Origin: Paraescarpia echinospica
Taxonomy: Eukaryota; Annelida; Polychaeta; Sabellida; Siboglinidae
Assembly (NCBI GenBank): GCA_020002185.1
Contig: CM034536.1
Span: 16,533,180-16,597,179 of the forward strand
Direction: 5' to 3'
Length of the DNA: 64,000 nucleotides
Positions 23,950-36,560 of the stretch are shown here, piece by piece (the stretch's first letter is position 1; each line of letters begins with the position of its first letter). A program made the translations under genes and the position numbers. The notes under the pieces are model-generated. The model saw only the letters and a list, made by a program, of their open reading frames with translations. It was not told the origin of the DNA and did not search any database.

Positions 23950-24527
23950 AACCGTTATCTTCTAATTATTATTATACTGGCAAAACTGTGTGTTTTATCA
24001 ATATCACATAAAAATTCAGTGAATTGGTTCATTTGTTTGTGAAGGGCTGTAATAATTATTACTGTAAGACTACATTTCATGATGTGGTCTTGATAACACA
24101 CACACATAATGTAATATTTTTATTATATTAAAAACTCCACTTAAAATATTTTTGTATTAATAATACATTGCACAATGTCCTGATTATACATATATTAGTG
24201 TATGGTAGTGTGCAATTTGTTTACATTTTTATATAAATTGCTTAGCACTTTTAAATAGGGAATTAAACAACTGTATAAAAAGGATGCACACGTCCTGTCA
24301 AGAATAAAAGTATGTTTATTAAGAAAATGATCAAAAATGGTTTGATGAAAATCATAGACATAGTATTCTACGAAGATAGAATGAACCTGAACATTTGAGG
24401 TGGGAACAAGTATAATTGCTCTATTTAAGTTTGAAATAGTTATTGCTAGAATACTTATTCGATACCTGTTGAACTACATAGTACTTACCTACTAGATATT
24501 GGTTGAATCAACGAATCTGCACCCAAA
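23950..24527. other. No recognisable gene
   Basis: AT-rich spacer downstream (on the minus strand) of the P2X7-like exon. It could contain further exons of that gene, but none was recognised. Confidence 0.35.
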
Positions 24528-24875
24528 TCATACAATAACAACAGACCGACTTCCAAGTTCCAACACCGCCCTGTTGCCCGTGGCGTTGGTGCAAACCGTT
24601 TTGAAGTCTTCATAGACATAGTCGGTAATGCAGGCATCTGTAAGGTCTGTCATACGGTGCTGTACGGCAGCTATCTCCCTACAGCACAGCGACTCGATGT
24701 GCGTCGACATTGGCACGCAGTGTCCACACAAACACCATGCGAAATTATTAAGTCGCGTAACGTCTTCGTCGTCGATAGACCAACTGTCACTGTCCGACTC
24801 CCACAACTGACCCGGGGCCGGACATATCGGACCGTGGGCGTGGATCGCATACTGGTGACTGGGTGAAACCCGCAT
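24528..24875 (-). CDS. P2X7 intracellular-domain-like protein, exon
   Basis: The 115-residue frame contains WCLCGHCVPM (about residues 47-56), then ESLCCREI, then DACITDYVYEDFKTVC. This Cys spacing matches the Cys-rich C-terminal ballast domain of the P2X7 receptor, which in many invertebrates occurs alone in expanded gene families. An acidic Ser/Asp stretch (SDSDSWSIDDEDV) precedes it, as is usual in the standalone proteins. No transmembrane or extracellular P2X region is present. The frame after the last Cys departs from the family and stops at 24528, so the true exon may end earlier at a splice donor. The start is uncertain: an ATG at 24875 opens this frame, and an ATG at 24969 opens an overlapping frame. 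Confidence 0.65.
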   Translation of the reverse strand: MRVSPSHQYAIHAHGPICPAPGQLWESDSDSWSIDDEDVTRLNNFAWCLCGHCVPMSTHIESLCCREIAAVQHRMTDLTDACITDYVYEDFKTVCTNATGNRAVLELGSRSVVIV

Positions 24876-25099
24876 GGCACAGGCCGTTTGTGTGTGTCAA
24901 CCGTACCAAAATAATTTCCGAGTGACAAGTCAAACTAGGGTCTTCATCTGTCGTATCCATTTTCTCCAAAGTGATACGGAAGTTTTAAAAATCACTTTTA
25001 ATAACTCGTCGAGTTACCAAAATCCTTCGACGTCTTTGTCAACAACAAATGAAAAATAGTCCCAGTATGCGCGCGCATCCAATATTCTGACCTTTGCTT

Positions 25100-25175
25100 T
25101 GAAAGCCCCGCCCCCTTCTAACAGTGAAAATCTTCGTTCGGGAAGTGCGACGTTAACAATGTTTTCATTGGTTAT
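25100..25175 (-). promoter_or_regulatory. Candidate promoter for the P2X7-like gene
   Basis: On the minus strand an inverted CCAAT motif (ATTGG at 25167-25171) and a GC box (complement of CCCCGCCCCC at 25106-25115) lie about 230-300 bases upstream of the P2X7-like start. The arrangement resembles a proximal promoter but is only suggestive. Confidence 0.3.
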
Positions 25176-25748
25176 AAATCGTTGCCATTTAATTTCACCT
25201 TTTTATTTCGAACGCGTATTTCAACTTATTTGTTGACCTATAGGGCACCATATCTTTGTTTTCGCACAGAAATGTCTACTAATGAAGTAAACCGAAAAAA
25301 AACGAAATTTAACATTGATTAGATAGGAGTAAATCAAACCACTCGCTTGGAACAAAGATGGCGATACGCAGTGCTCTATAGCGACATTTTAGACATCGAA
25401 CAAAATCGTTTTTTCAGTTTGTCTTATAAATGAGTACGTTTCTGTTACCATGAATGTATACTTATAGAGTATATATTTAAATATGTAGCACGAAACAGCT
25501 GCATTTCATTTCCCCTTTAACGCAAAGGCATTCTATCAGGTGGTGCAAGGGATGGGGATGAACCGGGTACAGTTATACCCACATGTACATTACATTTTAG
25601 CATTTTTTTTTTTTTTATTAAAACACCGACAGTTAAGTTGCCAGCGGCAATTATGTATTGCACCACTGTCTTGGACATCGCTTGGACATCGCTGGTACTT
25701 GGGTTTGTCATTGCACTAGCACTGGTTTAGTTAAGGATTATTATTATA
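25176..25748. other. No recognisable gene
   Basis: Spacer with a T-rich run at about 25602-25616. Confidence 0.35.
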
Positions 25749-26226
25749 TTGTTAGTTCACCACGGGTATGGGAATCTTTTAATGTAACAGTGGACTAGGG
25801 GTTATGTTATATTTTATTAGAGTTATAGCTTTAAAAACATAAGGGGAGTAGAGTGTCGTAGCTAGATACCTAACTACCCAGCTACACTCACAGCGGCACC
25901 ACCGATCACACCGCCAGTCAACCGTGATCGCCTATATAAGCGAACGACGCTTGCTCCTGACCAGCACCGGTACGCATCACGCTTAGGACGCAACACAGAA
26001 ACAACCACCGCCGTGCCGCATATGTACGTAAGTGTTACTACACTACTATACACATACTATGACAATTTGATTCGGCGTTGTTGATCATTGTATTGATCGT
26101 TGTTGCTATTAAACTCCATTAGTCTGACACTGGCACATCACTTCACCTCGGTGAGTCATTGGGATAGTGAAACATGCGTCTGAGTGGTTGTTGCCTCAAA
26201 TACGTAACGTATTAACCGTTTTCCCA
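25749..26226 (+). mobile_element. Candidate solo LTR with adjacent primer-binding site
   Basis: The segment begins TGTTAG and ends CCCA, directly followed by TGGGCGCCACAACG at 26227, which looks like a tRNA primer-binding site. Inside are a TATA box (TATATAAG at 25933) and an ATTAAA polyadenylation signal (26108), in the order and spacing expected of U3-R-U5. No internal coding region follows, so it is a solo LTR or a truncated element. Confidence 0.45.
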
Positions 26227-26754
26227 TGGGCGCCACAACGCGGTTAGCTCAACGGCGCCACGCACGTAATAATCAATGGCCACCCCTGCGTACAGTGACT
26301 ACTATTGGTATCAAATTTCTTTAGTTTACTGTTCGCAACATAATAATATGCTGTTTTCCCCAACAATTTTTGAAATCGTCCAGTAACGTATCGATATTAC
26401 GAATGAAAACCACTTATTTCATCAATGGTATGCAAGCAAAGTGTCAAATGAGTTGCTTTTAGTGAAACACAATATTCGTAAGACGATAATCAATTGATGC
26501 GCCAAACGGAAGCACTCGGTTTTTGCCTCATGGATAAGGCAAGCCGTAGTTGTCAATAAATGGATTTAATGCGTAAACTTCACAGGGTCGTCGTTGCGTG
26601 TCGATAACTTTCATGGGATGATTAATGTAAATACACAACATGTATATGCATACATTATAAACTGCTAAAGCTAATTTGTAATTAATATTTCTGCAAATTG
26701 CAGCTATTGAATTACAAAGACGTCATTTCATTTATGTAAAAGAAAGTATTTATT
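26227..26754. other. No recognisable gene
   Basis: Sequence after the candidate primer-binding site. No gag motif is visible. Confidence 0.35.
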
Positions 26755-27661
26755 TGCCGATTAGAACAACGCTTCGGAATGGTTGGTTCCGTGCTGGCAT
26801 GGATACGATCATATTTAACCAACCGGTCGCAGTCGGTAAATATACCAGGTGGCGCTTCAAACAAAACCAGCGTCGCTTGTGGCGTCCTTCAAGGATCGGT
26901 GCTGGGGCCTCTGTTGTTCTCTGCGTATATAGCACCTGTCGGTGATATCATCAGAATACACAACCTGGGCTTCCATCTCTACGCGGACGATACCCAGCTA
27001 TACATCAAATTTGAGATGACCGAAACCAACTGAATGTTGACTCTACGCCGAATTGAGCACTGCATCAACGACGTCCGCGTGTGGATGGTCAATAATCGAC
27101 TAAAGGTGAATAAAAACAAAACGGTCGCACTTGTGTTAGTACCACGAAACAATCAAGCGAAAAACAACATCACCGTGATCAAAATTAGCGACTGCGACAT
27201 AACGCCAAGTCCCACTGTCAGAAACATCGGCGTTGTATTCGACTCAGAAATGTCGATGGTCAGTCATGTAAAGCACATGTGCTGCGTAACATATCATCTG
27301 TGGAACATTGCGTCGATCCGATCGTGTCTAACACAGAAAGCCGCAGTCCATCTTATGTATTATCTTGTTATATCGAGAATTGACTATGCGATGTGTCTGC
27401 TATATGACATCCCCGACTGCCTAATCAACAAGCTGCAAACAGTGCAAAATGCTGCTGTTCGGCTGGTGGTCCGCTGCCATAGATGGGACCACATCACACC
27501 GGTACTCAAGAAAACGCACTGGCTTCCCGTTAAGCAACGCATTCATCACGCAATTCTGCTACTGACGTTTCGTGCTCAACACGGACTGGCACCAGCTTAC
27601 ATTACCGACCTACTCTATGAACAAAGAGATACTCCAGTGTTGCGTTCAACTACAAACAATA

Positions 27662-29112
27662 GAGACAATTAGCTAACGCAATTAAGCACCGCGACCGTAC
27701 GACAAGTCTGAACGCGACCTCAAATTTAAAGTAATCCGCAAATATCGCGTCGGCATCTAATGAAACACCATTAGCTAAGCGCGCAGTGAGCGATTTTACG
27801 TTCGGCTCCAGGAGGTAATTATTTTCTCATATGTAGTGATTTTGTGTGTGTTACTAACAATGAAATGCATGTACGAAATACATAGATATATGTATAAATG
27901 TGTTATCGGAACAATTTAACCTTTATCGCAATCGATAATCGCAGGAAGGTACAATTTAGGACGCAAGAACGGCAAACGCGAACCCCAATGCAATCATTCC
28001 GGCTCGTGCGATTAGGCTAAGCAAACAAAACATTGTGTTTCGAGTCCTGTTATGCAATAACATAGCCTAATCATGATGTTTGTATACCACAGCTTGGGGT
28101 ACCTTATTGGCAATATTTTCTTTAACTGGTCTAAGGTATTAGGGGACACCCATAAAGTATGTCAAGCTTAGGCGTGGCGGTGTATGTGACGAAACGTTAC
28201 ATGGGATGGGAGGGGTGTCGGGGTAATTGTTACGTTACCATTTGTGAAATGGTTATAAACGTTGTGTGTTGTTTAATTAAATGTGAACGGCGGGAACAGA
28301 TTGCAAAACACACCACAATTGACACTGATAGACAGCTGGTCAGCGCAGTTTGCTCAATAACGATTTTTTCATTAACAGTTTTCAATCAACTCTCTGCATC
28401 TAGTCCAGTCGGCAACGTAAATAGGCCATAAATCTACATTTTATATAAATCGCCAAATGCAATGCATAGATTTCTGTTTAAAGATATTTATTTTCGTACT
28501 TGCACAAAAACGTGATATGCCAACATTGCAACATAGCCAAAGTATACATAATGCAACACACGATTCTACTACGTTTACATAATACATAAGTTTAGGTTAA
28601 TATACATAGTAGGCCAATATAACTAGCTGTTTGGGCTTAATAAACATTAGATAGACATGTGTTACAGTGTGGTATATAGGTGCGCTTAGCCATGCATAAG
28701 CATAATCTAAGCATGTGGAGTGCAATAAACAAATGTGTATTGCACTGTTATTGCGCCTCTCTGCATCGCCGCAGATGAAAACAAGCAAGTCGTAGGTCTT
28801 TTTAAAAGTTGTCAAACATGCATACATGTAATTTATATCTCAACTTTCCTTATAAACATGTGTTCCTAAAAGGTGTAGCTATTACTCTGTATAGTTACAT
28901 TTGAATTATCATAACTATTTATGTACGAAATAAGTCGGCGTTTGCACTTACGCGAAATATCCATGTTTGGCGTTCATACGCGAAGTCGAACAGCAGTTGT
29001 CGCGTAAACCTCTGATTGGATCGCAAAAGCTGTGACGTGGAACTCAATTAACTTTGCGGTCGGCGTATGTTTTGGCGTCAGGTTTGTGCTTATTGTGTTA
29101 GCTAATTGTGTC
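27662..29112. mobile_element. TA-flanked TIR DNA transposon (non-autonomous) nested in the LINE
   Basis: The ends are inverted repeats: GAGACAATTAGCTAACGCAA at 27662 and the reverse complement of 29093-29112 (GACACAATTAGCTAACACAA), with two mismatches in 20, then a one-base gap and AAGCAC. TA flanks both sides (27660-27661 and 29113-29114). Joining the flanks with one TA restores the LINE reading frame exactly. The interior has only a motif-free 90-codon frame (28159-28431), so no transposase is encoded. TA duplication is typical of Tc1/mariner and some related groups; the family is not identified. Confidence 0.9.
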
Positions 29113-29513
29113 TAATGACTTGTACGTGCCACCATCTCGCGGCCGATACGGCGACAGAACTTTGTCGGTATCTGCTCCACGACTGTGGAATTCACTTCCA
29201 AGCGAGATGAAGACAACCTGTGACCTTGTGACTTTCAAAAGACTTTTGAAAACCCATCGTTTCCGGGTTGCTTACGCAACATAGGCGCCAACAGTCAGCT
29301 TAGTCAGTTTATTTTTTAAAAATAAATTATTTATTATCTTGTAAATGTTTTAAAACTAATTGTAAACAATCTTTACTGAGTTATTATCAATATACCTTCA
29401 ATTTTAACGATCATCTTTAGCTCTAACTTATTTTTTAAAAATTTGTATATATATTGTCATTTATTTTAACTAATTTAATATTATTAATGTTATGTAAATT
29501 ATTAATGTTCTGC

Positions 29514-29559
29514 ATATATATATACACACATACTTATATATATACATATATATATATAC

Positions 29560-29594
<35 letters not shown>

Positions 29595-29595
29595 A
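29514..29595. repeat. TA-rich microsatellite in LINE 3' region
   Basis: Imperfect (TA)n with occasional CA steps. Confidence 0.95.
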
Positions 29596-29665
29596 TTATG
29601 TATTCTAAGCGCCTCCGAATGGATTTATCTAGATTTATGGCGCTATATAAGTGTTCTGATGGTCA

Positions 29666-31387
29666 TACGCACTGCAATGCCCGCAATTATTTTGCTGTGC
29701 ATACCTGACGCCGTGCCTGCGATTTATTTATTTATTCATTTATATATATATATTACACGTGATGTTAATGAAAGATATATGTAATTAATAAAGAAAGCAG
29801 TGCTATTAAATACCTTAACGATTTACAAATTAAATATATGAGCTGCTAATGTAATTTCCAGGTATAAGTATTTTAATAAAGAAAATGTCGGATATAAAAT
29901 TGTAGTGATACACAGAAAGCATTTATTATAAAAGTTCATGTTTGCTAGTGAAAGGGTAGCAAACGGAAATTAGCTGAAAAAACCACAAAGATGCTTATTA
30001 AAATTAAAATATTTACAAATTAATTTTAATGTCTTTATAAAGTTGATTTATTGTTTTAATTATTCTAACTTACATGCCAGTAGTGGCTTGCCATACACAC
30101 CTGCCATACCTGTTGAAATAAATACTTACAACATATGTTTCAGTGCTTAAACATATAATGTTATTTAAATTAATATGACACGTTTTTCTAATTATTCTAG
30201 CTTTTATGACAATACTGGCTTGCCATAGTTGTTATATATGTGCTGACTAAAATAATTGCAAAATATGTGTCGCAGTGAAGCTGTGATGTCAGTTAAAATT
30301 AATGCGTTTCCTATTTTATAATAAAACTCATTCTACATATTATTCTAACTTTTTGACAACACAGGCTTGACATACATCTTCCATATAAGGCAATTACTTT
30401 TTACGTGGGCAGTCCGAGAACTCGTACAAGCAGACAATGAAAATTATTTCCAGCAAATATACAAAGGTTATTTAAATCTGGGAATTTATGTTATACGCGC
30501 TTTCCATCTTGTGTTATACATCTAAACATGTTTCCATAAACCTGAAACGGCAGCATTTCATGTATTATTTAATCTTGTTCGATTTTGCCGCTAGGCGCTC
30601 TGACGCTTGGTCTCGCAAAACACGCTTGTATTCAAATGGGTTAGTGGCCTACATAGCGGCGAGATCTTCCGAGATCTCAGATGGAGCAGAAACTGAGATA
30701 GGACAGAAACCGAGTAAGTGACTATACGTATTCGTTGGTTGTTAACAAATGCATCATTTATAAAAATAACATATCAAATCACACAAAGTGACACATATGA
30801 TAGCAAGTATACTAATAAGCAATATTGATCATGGTATACATCCACTTTCCTGATTAATCCTACTCAATCCACTTCGTGACATGTATGTGGTGAGTACATG
30901 AATATGTTTTTAGTGGGTAGAAGGGCGCCTTCTTTTCTTGCGTAATTCGCTTGGACACCACTTTTCGAATTCACGCACGTCATTATACAAATTTCTATGA
31001 CCGAACCTATTCCGAATTGAGTCAATTTGACGGTTCCCTGTCAAGGTTTTAATTGCGGTAGCAAAAAACGTGTTTATCACATTTCCTTTAGATTCGGTGT
31101 ACGCACCTGGCCAACTGAAAACATTCTTCTGTTCCGTTTTGTTGTTGTTGAGGACATAGTGACCGCCGAATTAGTATTCAGAATTACACATAATACTGCT
31201 CCTGTGTTTTCATTTATTTTATCAGTATCAGAGTTTCGTTCATTTAATAAATTAAATTTAGCAATATCATGATTACACAGCGCTGTCACTCATTCCACAC
31301 ACACATATCAGCTAAATATTCAACACAGATTCTAGACTGTCAGTTACGTTTCAGGTTTGCTTCCACCTTATCTCTCATTGTAACTAG
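29666..31387. repeat. Spacer with an old tandem repeat at about 30058-30370
   Basis: Three imperfect copies of a 130-150-bp unit start near 30058, 30190 and 30339, each with a TATTCTA(A/G)CTT block followed by a GGCTTG(C)CATA block. No gene is supported. A short open frame at 30580-30716 ends before a GTAAGT (30715) and could be an exon, but has no recognised motif and no clear acceptor. Confidence 0.55.
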
Positions 31388-31389
31388 TA

Positions 31390-32499
31390 AGGGAGACCGG
31401 GGCACAGTGGTTCACGGGGAACGGTACATCAGTGGCTATTGATAGAAACTGACACATGAGAATCCAAATGTGCTGCCATCATTTTATGCCTCTACACAAT
31501 CCACATCGAAATTAATGCTTCTTTTTGAGACAGATCTCGCTGGTGGAGAATTTCAGCGTGAGGTATATTTTTCACTATCAAATATAACATATCCTGACTC
31601 TATTGTTTTTATGAATCAGTGTGCCCAATCCATTAATTGGAAACCAAGCAAATGTTAGTAATTAGAGGGGTGTATCATGAAGTTAACATGTGCAGACGAC
31701 CACTGCAGACGACAATTTGTAGAAAAAGGCAAGTATTTGTATTGAGTGCATTCGGGGTACAGTGACTCGGGGGTACAGTGGCCCAATACGCGATACATGA
31801 TAATTATGTTACCTTTGTAATAGTTCAATCTTTTGAATTGTAAACATAATCCTATAGCATTAAATTTAGTTGTAATATGCATACTTATGCCTAAAACTCT
31901 TGAATTAAATTGTTTGTGTTTCGTAGTTTGCCTACAGCCATTAGGCACAGGCTATTATTTCAAGATAAGTATAATAATTATAAACCAGGGGCCGGTTTCT
32001 TGAAGGGTACTTAAATTTACGCAATTACTTAGCGTCACGTGTTTGCGTAAACTCTTATGCTCGCTTATATTAAACAAATCACGTCATTTACTGACACAGT
32101 CATCTTAGCGTTAAGAACGCTCTTAGCCGCTTTATGAAATCGGCCCCAGAGCATTATGTTTAATAAGCATATTTAATGTACCAGTTAGCGAATTAGTTTA
32201 TTTCGGTTATATTAATACAATATTCGTAAATAATTTATTACATGTAGAATGGATTGTTTGATTCACTGTGTCCCAGTGATCCACTCTGCCTCCGATACCG
32301 GGGCACAGTGAATCGGATGTTTTTATTTTCAAACCCCCTTCATCCCCAACATTGTGGGAGCAAGTAGGGTATGAAGAAACACATTTTACAGAGAATACGT
32401 TCAGCTATCATTTGCACCATAACAATTGACCGTGATGTCATTAATCTAGAAGAAATGCGGCAAAAGAAAATTTCCGATCCATTGTGTCCCAGTCTCCCA
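31390..32499. mobile_element. TIR element, about 1.1 kb, TA-flanked, with subterminal repeats
   Basis: The left end AGGGAGACCGGGGCACAGTG is the imperfect inverted match of the right end (CCATTGTGTCCCAGTCTCCCA). TA occurs on both sides (31388-31389 and 32500-32501). Related GGGG(T/C)ACAGTG words recur inside near 31430, 31755, 31771 and, inverted and direct, at 32267-32315. No transposase frame is present, so it is non-autonomous. Confidence 0.7.
31988..32147. mobile_element. 160-bp MITE nested in the TIR element
   Basis: The ends GGGGCCGGTTTC and GAAATCGGCCCC are inverted repeats with one mismatch in 12. Internal CTTAGCG blocks are also inverted relative to each other. The sequence type (GGGCCGGTTTC ends) recurs in many invertebrate genomes as short palindromic elements. 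No clear target duplication was found. Confidence 0.75.
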
Positions 32500-32507
32500 T
32501 ACGTAAA

Positions 32508-33179
32508 ACCTTAATTCTGGCTAATTTCTGCGCTTGATTATACACATACATTTTTTAAATAAATACACTCTTGTGGTTTGTTGCTGTTTTCCTAAAGCTG
32601 AGCTGCGTGTCTGCAATGATTCCGCTCCATCTAACAAGCCTTGGAGTCACAATGTAGCTACTGGAATCGGTCCTCGTCAAAAACAGTTAATTAAGTTATT
32701 CTTTATTAGCTTATATTCTATACAATTGTGACTCCTTTCACTGCGGCTGCATTTAGTCTTACCCATAGCAACAACATTAAAATTAATTGTATTTACTGTA
32801 CGTTATTAATTTTATATCTTAGAAAAACTTCAAGTCTAAACTTGCTTACAGTATTTATACAAAATATCGTTTTTCTTTATGTTTTCCACGTGTTTCTTGT
32901 ATCTACCAATATTTTTTCAAGACAATTGTTACACTCTTGAAGATGACATTTACCATACCTAAAATCGGTCTGGAATATTCATTCAAAGTAGTGTGCGAAT
33001 CAGCTTTGCCAAAAAAACAGCTTGACATATGTCCTGTCTCGGTCTATGCGCGCAAAAACATAGTGAAAAGAAACAGGTTGTAATTTATGTTTTCAATTAT
33101 CTGTCATTCTCCTTCTGACATGTGATGTGTCAACGGATCCTGGTCCAAAATAAGTTCATAATATATGCTGCGCGACTGC
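32508..33179. other. No recognisable gene
   Basis: AT-rich spacer with short motif-free frames. Confidence 0.35.
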
Positions 33180-33640
33180 CAACCTTAGATGTGTTCGTCA
33201 CAAATCTTCTGCTCTTTCAGATTTAATATTATCAAAATATATAAATATTTTAGTAATAACCGGGACATAATTATGAACAATTTATACTGTATTCTGTCTT
33301 GCGTTTTTCTACACCACCATCCACGTCAGTCATATAGATGTGATGGAGTGGCTTCTCTGGTTTCCGAAACATTTAAAGTAGAAATCCTTCAATCAACTGG
33401 ATACCACAGCTTTGAGGCATTACGTGTTCTTATAAAATTTCATCTGCGTCTGCTAATTTTGTATCCTGGAAACACAAGTGCATGTTTGACGAATTTCAAG
33501 ATTTACGTTACAGTTACATGAACAATTGTGTATGCTAGGCGATTTCAATATCCGTGTTGATTTACCTATCCTTAACACTAGGTTATTCATAAATGTGTTT
33601 TAGACATTTGCAATAACAGTAAAGCTCCATCTGCTAGTGA
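33180..33640 (+). pseudogene. LINE endonuclease fragment (CR1-like)
   Basis: The frame reads HSFEALRVLIKFHLRLLILY and, after a stop, CMLGDFNIRVDLP, which are the mid and late motifs of the apurinic-type endonuclease of CR1-like LINEs. It is broken by a stop between them and is not followed by its own reverse transcriptase. Confidence 0.75.
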
Positions 33641-36560
33641 TGTATATATACTTCCAACTATACTTGGAATTATATATAAACCTCCAGATACAAAAATAGA
33701 CACTTTTAATAGTTTTTTTGAAAACCTAATGCTAAAACTAACAGCAGAAAAGAAAAAAAAAGCATAATTATGGGAGACTTTACTATTAATCTAATTAATG
33801 TCAAATCTGCCCACAGTGTGACATTTGTCAACAATATAATATCTTGTAGATTTTATCCAACAGTTAGTAATCCTACTAGAACAACCAACAACCCAGGTCC
33901 ATTAAGTGATAATATCATAATCAATATAACTTAATACAGTATACTATCAGGTATTACATGCAGTAATATTTAAGATCATTTTCCAGTCTTCAACTTTTAT
34001 GCACTTAAATCAAAAATACGATTTTTTTTATATAAATTCATAAATCGTCATATGATTACACACATAAAACATGAATTAACAAATGAAAAATGGGAAAATG
34101 CATGCAATGACCCAAATCCAAACAATGCTTACAATACATTTATAAATAAGTGAAAGTCACTCATAGATGCTGGTCATCCTAAAAAAAGAATACAAATACA
34201 AAATCATGATGGAAATGAATGGCTTACAAATGGCATATTAATATAAAATAAACATAAGAATTTACTATACAAACAATACAAACTAAATCTAATACCTGCT
34301 AATGAACATATTTAGAAATCTTACTCAAACAAATTAACTCATGGGCAGCAAGAATTAACAATATCTTCCATAAATTAATTCATATTATTAGACTATCTAA
34401 ACAAAATGCACTATAACAAACTATTTCAAGAATACAAATATAACATAAAAACGTGGATAACAATCAGTGAAGTACTAAAACACCCAAAAAACCTATGATA
34501 TCTATACAAAATTCATTAAGGAAGACGGTTCGACATGTTTAGATAAACAAGACATTTCAAATTAATTTAACAAATATTTTATTAATGTTGGTCCTACGCT
34601 TGTCAAGAAACTTCCAGTAGTAAATAATAACCCAACTAAGCTTATTATACAAAATGACTCAATTTTTTTCTGTACTCCAACACATTCAGCTGACATAATT
34701 TCATTGATGCACATAACAAAACAAAACTCATCGAATGTGTTTGACAATATTGACGTATACGTAATTAAACAAATAATAACACTGATAGCAAACCCACTTG
34801 CTCACATTTTTAGCACTTCATTTGAATCAGGTATAGTGCCGGATAAACTCAAAATTGCCAGGGTTATACCTATATTAAAAAAGGAAAATCCAAAACAATT
34901 TAGTAATTACAGACCAACATCAATATTAACTTATTTTTCTAAATTTCTTTAACGTATAATGCATAAGCGAGTTAATAATTTCCTTACTCAATTCAAAATT
35001 ATCACTGAAAATCAGAACGAATTCAGAAAGTGATATGGAACTTATATGGCTCTAATTAATCTAATAAATAATATATCAACAAACATTATTAATCGGTATT
35101 ACAACATAGGAGTATTAATTGATCTATCTAAAGCATTTGACACCATTGACCATTATATTTTGCTAAAGAAACTAAATCGCTATGGAATAAGAGATGAGTG
35201 TGTGTTTACAGAGGTTTAGAAATTACGTGGAAAAAAAATATTTCTTATAATCAATATTTCTTATAATCAATTATTGACAGTGACTTGTGGCGTTCCTCAA
35301 GGATCAATACTTGGTCCACTTCTTTTCATCTTATATATATAAATTACATTGTTAAAACAATAAATATTCTCAACCTTATTTTATTTTATTGATGACACAA
35401 ATATATTTCACACACATTAAAGCTTTACTAAGCTTATTGAAGAAGTAAATTCATAATTTGATAAGATGTCAACATGGTTTTACAGTAACAAACTATCATT
35501 AAACATCAATAAAACTAACTATTATATTTACTTCTGAAAATAAAAAATATAATTAATATGATGCAGTAATTAAAATAAATGGAATTAATATAATTCAAGC
35601 TATTTCAATAACATTCTTAGGAATTTATCTAGAGGAACATTTAATGTGGTCACTACATAATAACCCAATTGTGTCTAAAGTTTCACCCCTCGTAGTTATG
35701 CTTTATACATTAATGCAATTTTTACCTGACTATATATTAAAAACGCTGTATTGCACATTAATTCTCCCCATCTAGAGTACTGTGCCCTAATTTGTGCAAA
35801 TACTTATACATCAAGAATAAATAAACTTAATATTTTACAAAAGAAAGCAGTCAGAATAATTACCATGTCTCATTACCTTGCCCGCACAGATAACTTATTC
35901 AAGAAAACCAACTTACTAAAACTAAATGACATATACAAATATCAGCTGGGTGTGTTTATGTACCAATTTAATAACCATATGTTTCCAACTAGTATGTTAA
36001 TCATTTTTAATAAAAATAGTGACATTCATAGACATAACACCTGAACGCACACAGACAATTTTATACCTCTAGTTAGAACGAACATAAATCAATTATCTGT
36101 TAAATACATGGGTCCAAAATTCTGGAATTCTCTGACAACTGAAATTAAACAGTCAGTGGCAGTATAACGAATCAAAAAGAAATTTAAACATTTGTTATTG
36201 TACCTTTATCAAGAAACTTAACTAATTCCAATAATATCAAGTTGTATCTTAATTAAGTCTATTAATAAAACAGATTCTTGAATTGTTTGTCTATACTAAC
36301 TATTCACCTGGTTTTCATCAAAATTTAAGTAAATGAAAGTGAATGTTCACAAGTTATATCGTTTAAGTATCTACTAGTTAAGTAATTATAATCTCATTAA
36401 TGACATTATTGTTTTTTTTATTAACAGTTACAGTTTAACATTACATTTGTTTTTGTTATAGGTGATTCCGCTATAAGCCTCCATAGTTGCACTACAATAC
36501 TATACTGTATTACTTTGTCTTGTATCTTTGCAACTTAAATAAATTTATTATTATTATTAA
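33641..36560 (+). pseudogene. Degenerate LINE with endonuclease and reverse transcriptase
   Basis: Motifs in order: LGIIYKPPDTK and IIMGDFTINL (endonuclease, about 33660-33800), SGIVPDKLKIARVIPI and SNYRPTSIL (RT, about 34840-34930), IDLSKAFDTIDHYILL (35120), CGVPQGSILGPLLFILYI (35290), HLEYCALICANTYTSRIN (35770) and the C-terminal KFWNSLTTEIK (36120). Frames change repeatedly and stops are frequent, so the copy is old. Its AT-rich codon use and motif wording resemble the LINE at 46071-52340 and they are probably the same family. The 3' end carries an ATT repeat at 36543-36560. Confidence 0.9.

Larger units (their letters stand above)
26755..29665 (+). pseudogene. CR1/L2-like LINE, interrupted by a DNA element
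   Basis: The 5' part (26755-27661) reads [17 protein letters not shown] and [14 protein letters not shown], the reverse-transcriptase motifs including catalytic YADD, then SRIDYAMCLLYDIP and KKTHWLPVKQRIHH. A TGA at 27031 is an in-frame stop. The rest of the coding sequence resumes at 29115 with YVPPSRGRYGDRTLSVSAPR and ends at a TAG at 29281. Between them lies a 1451-bp insertion. The 3' tail contains GGATTTATCTAGATTTATGGCG near 29620-29645, a typical CR1/L2 end, and a TA repeat. The 5' end, including the endonuclease, is missing. Confidence 0.9.
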
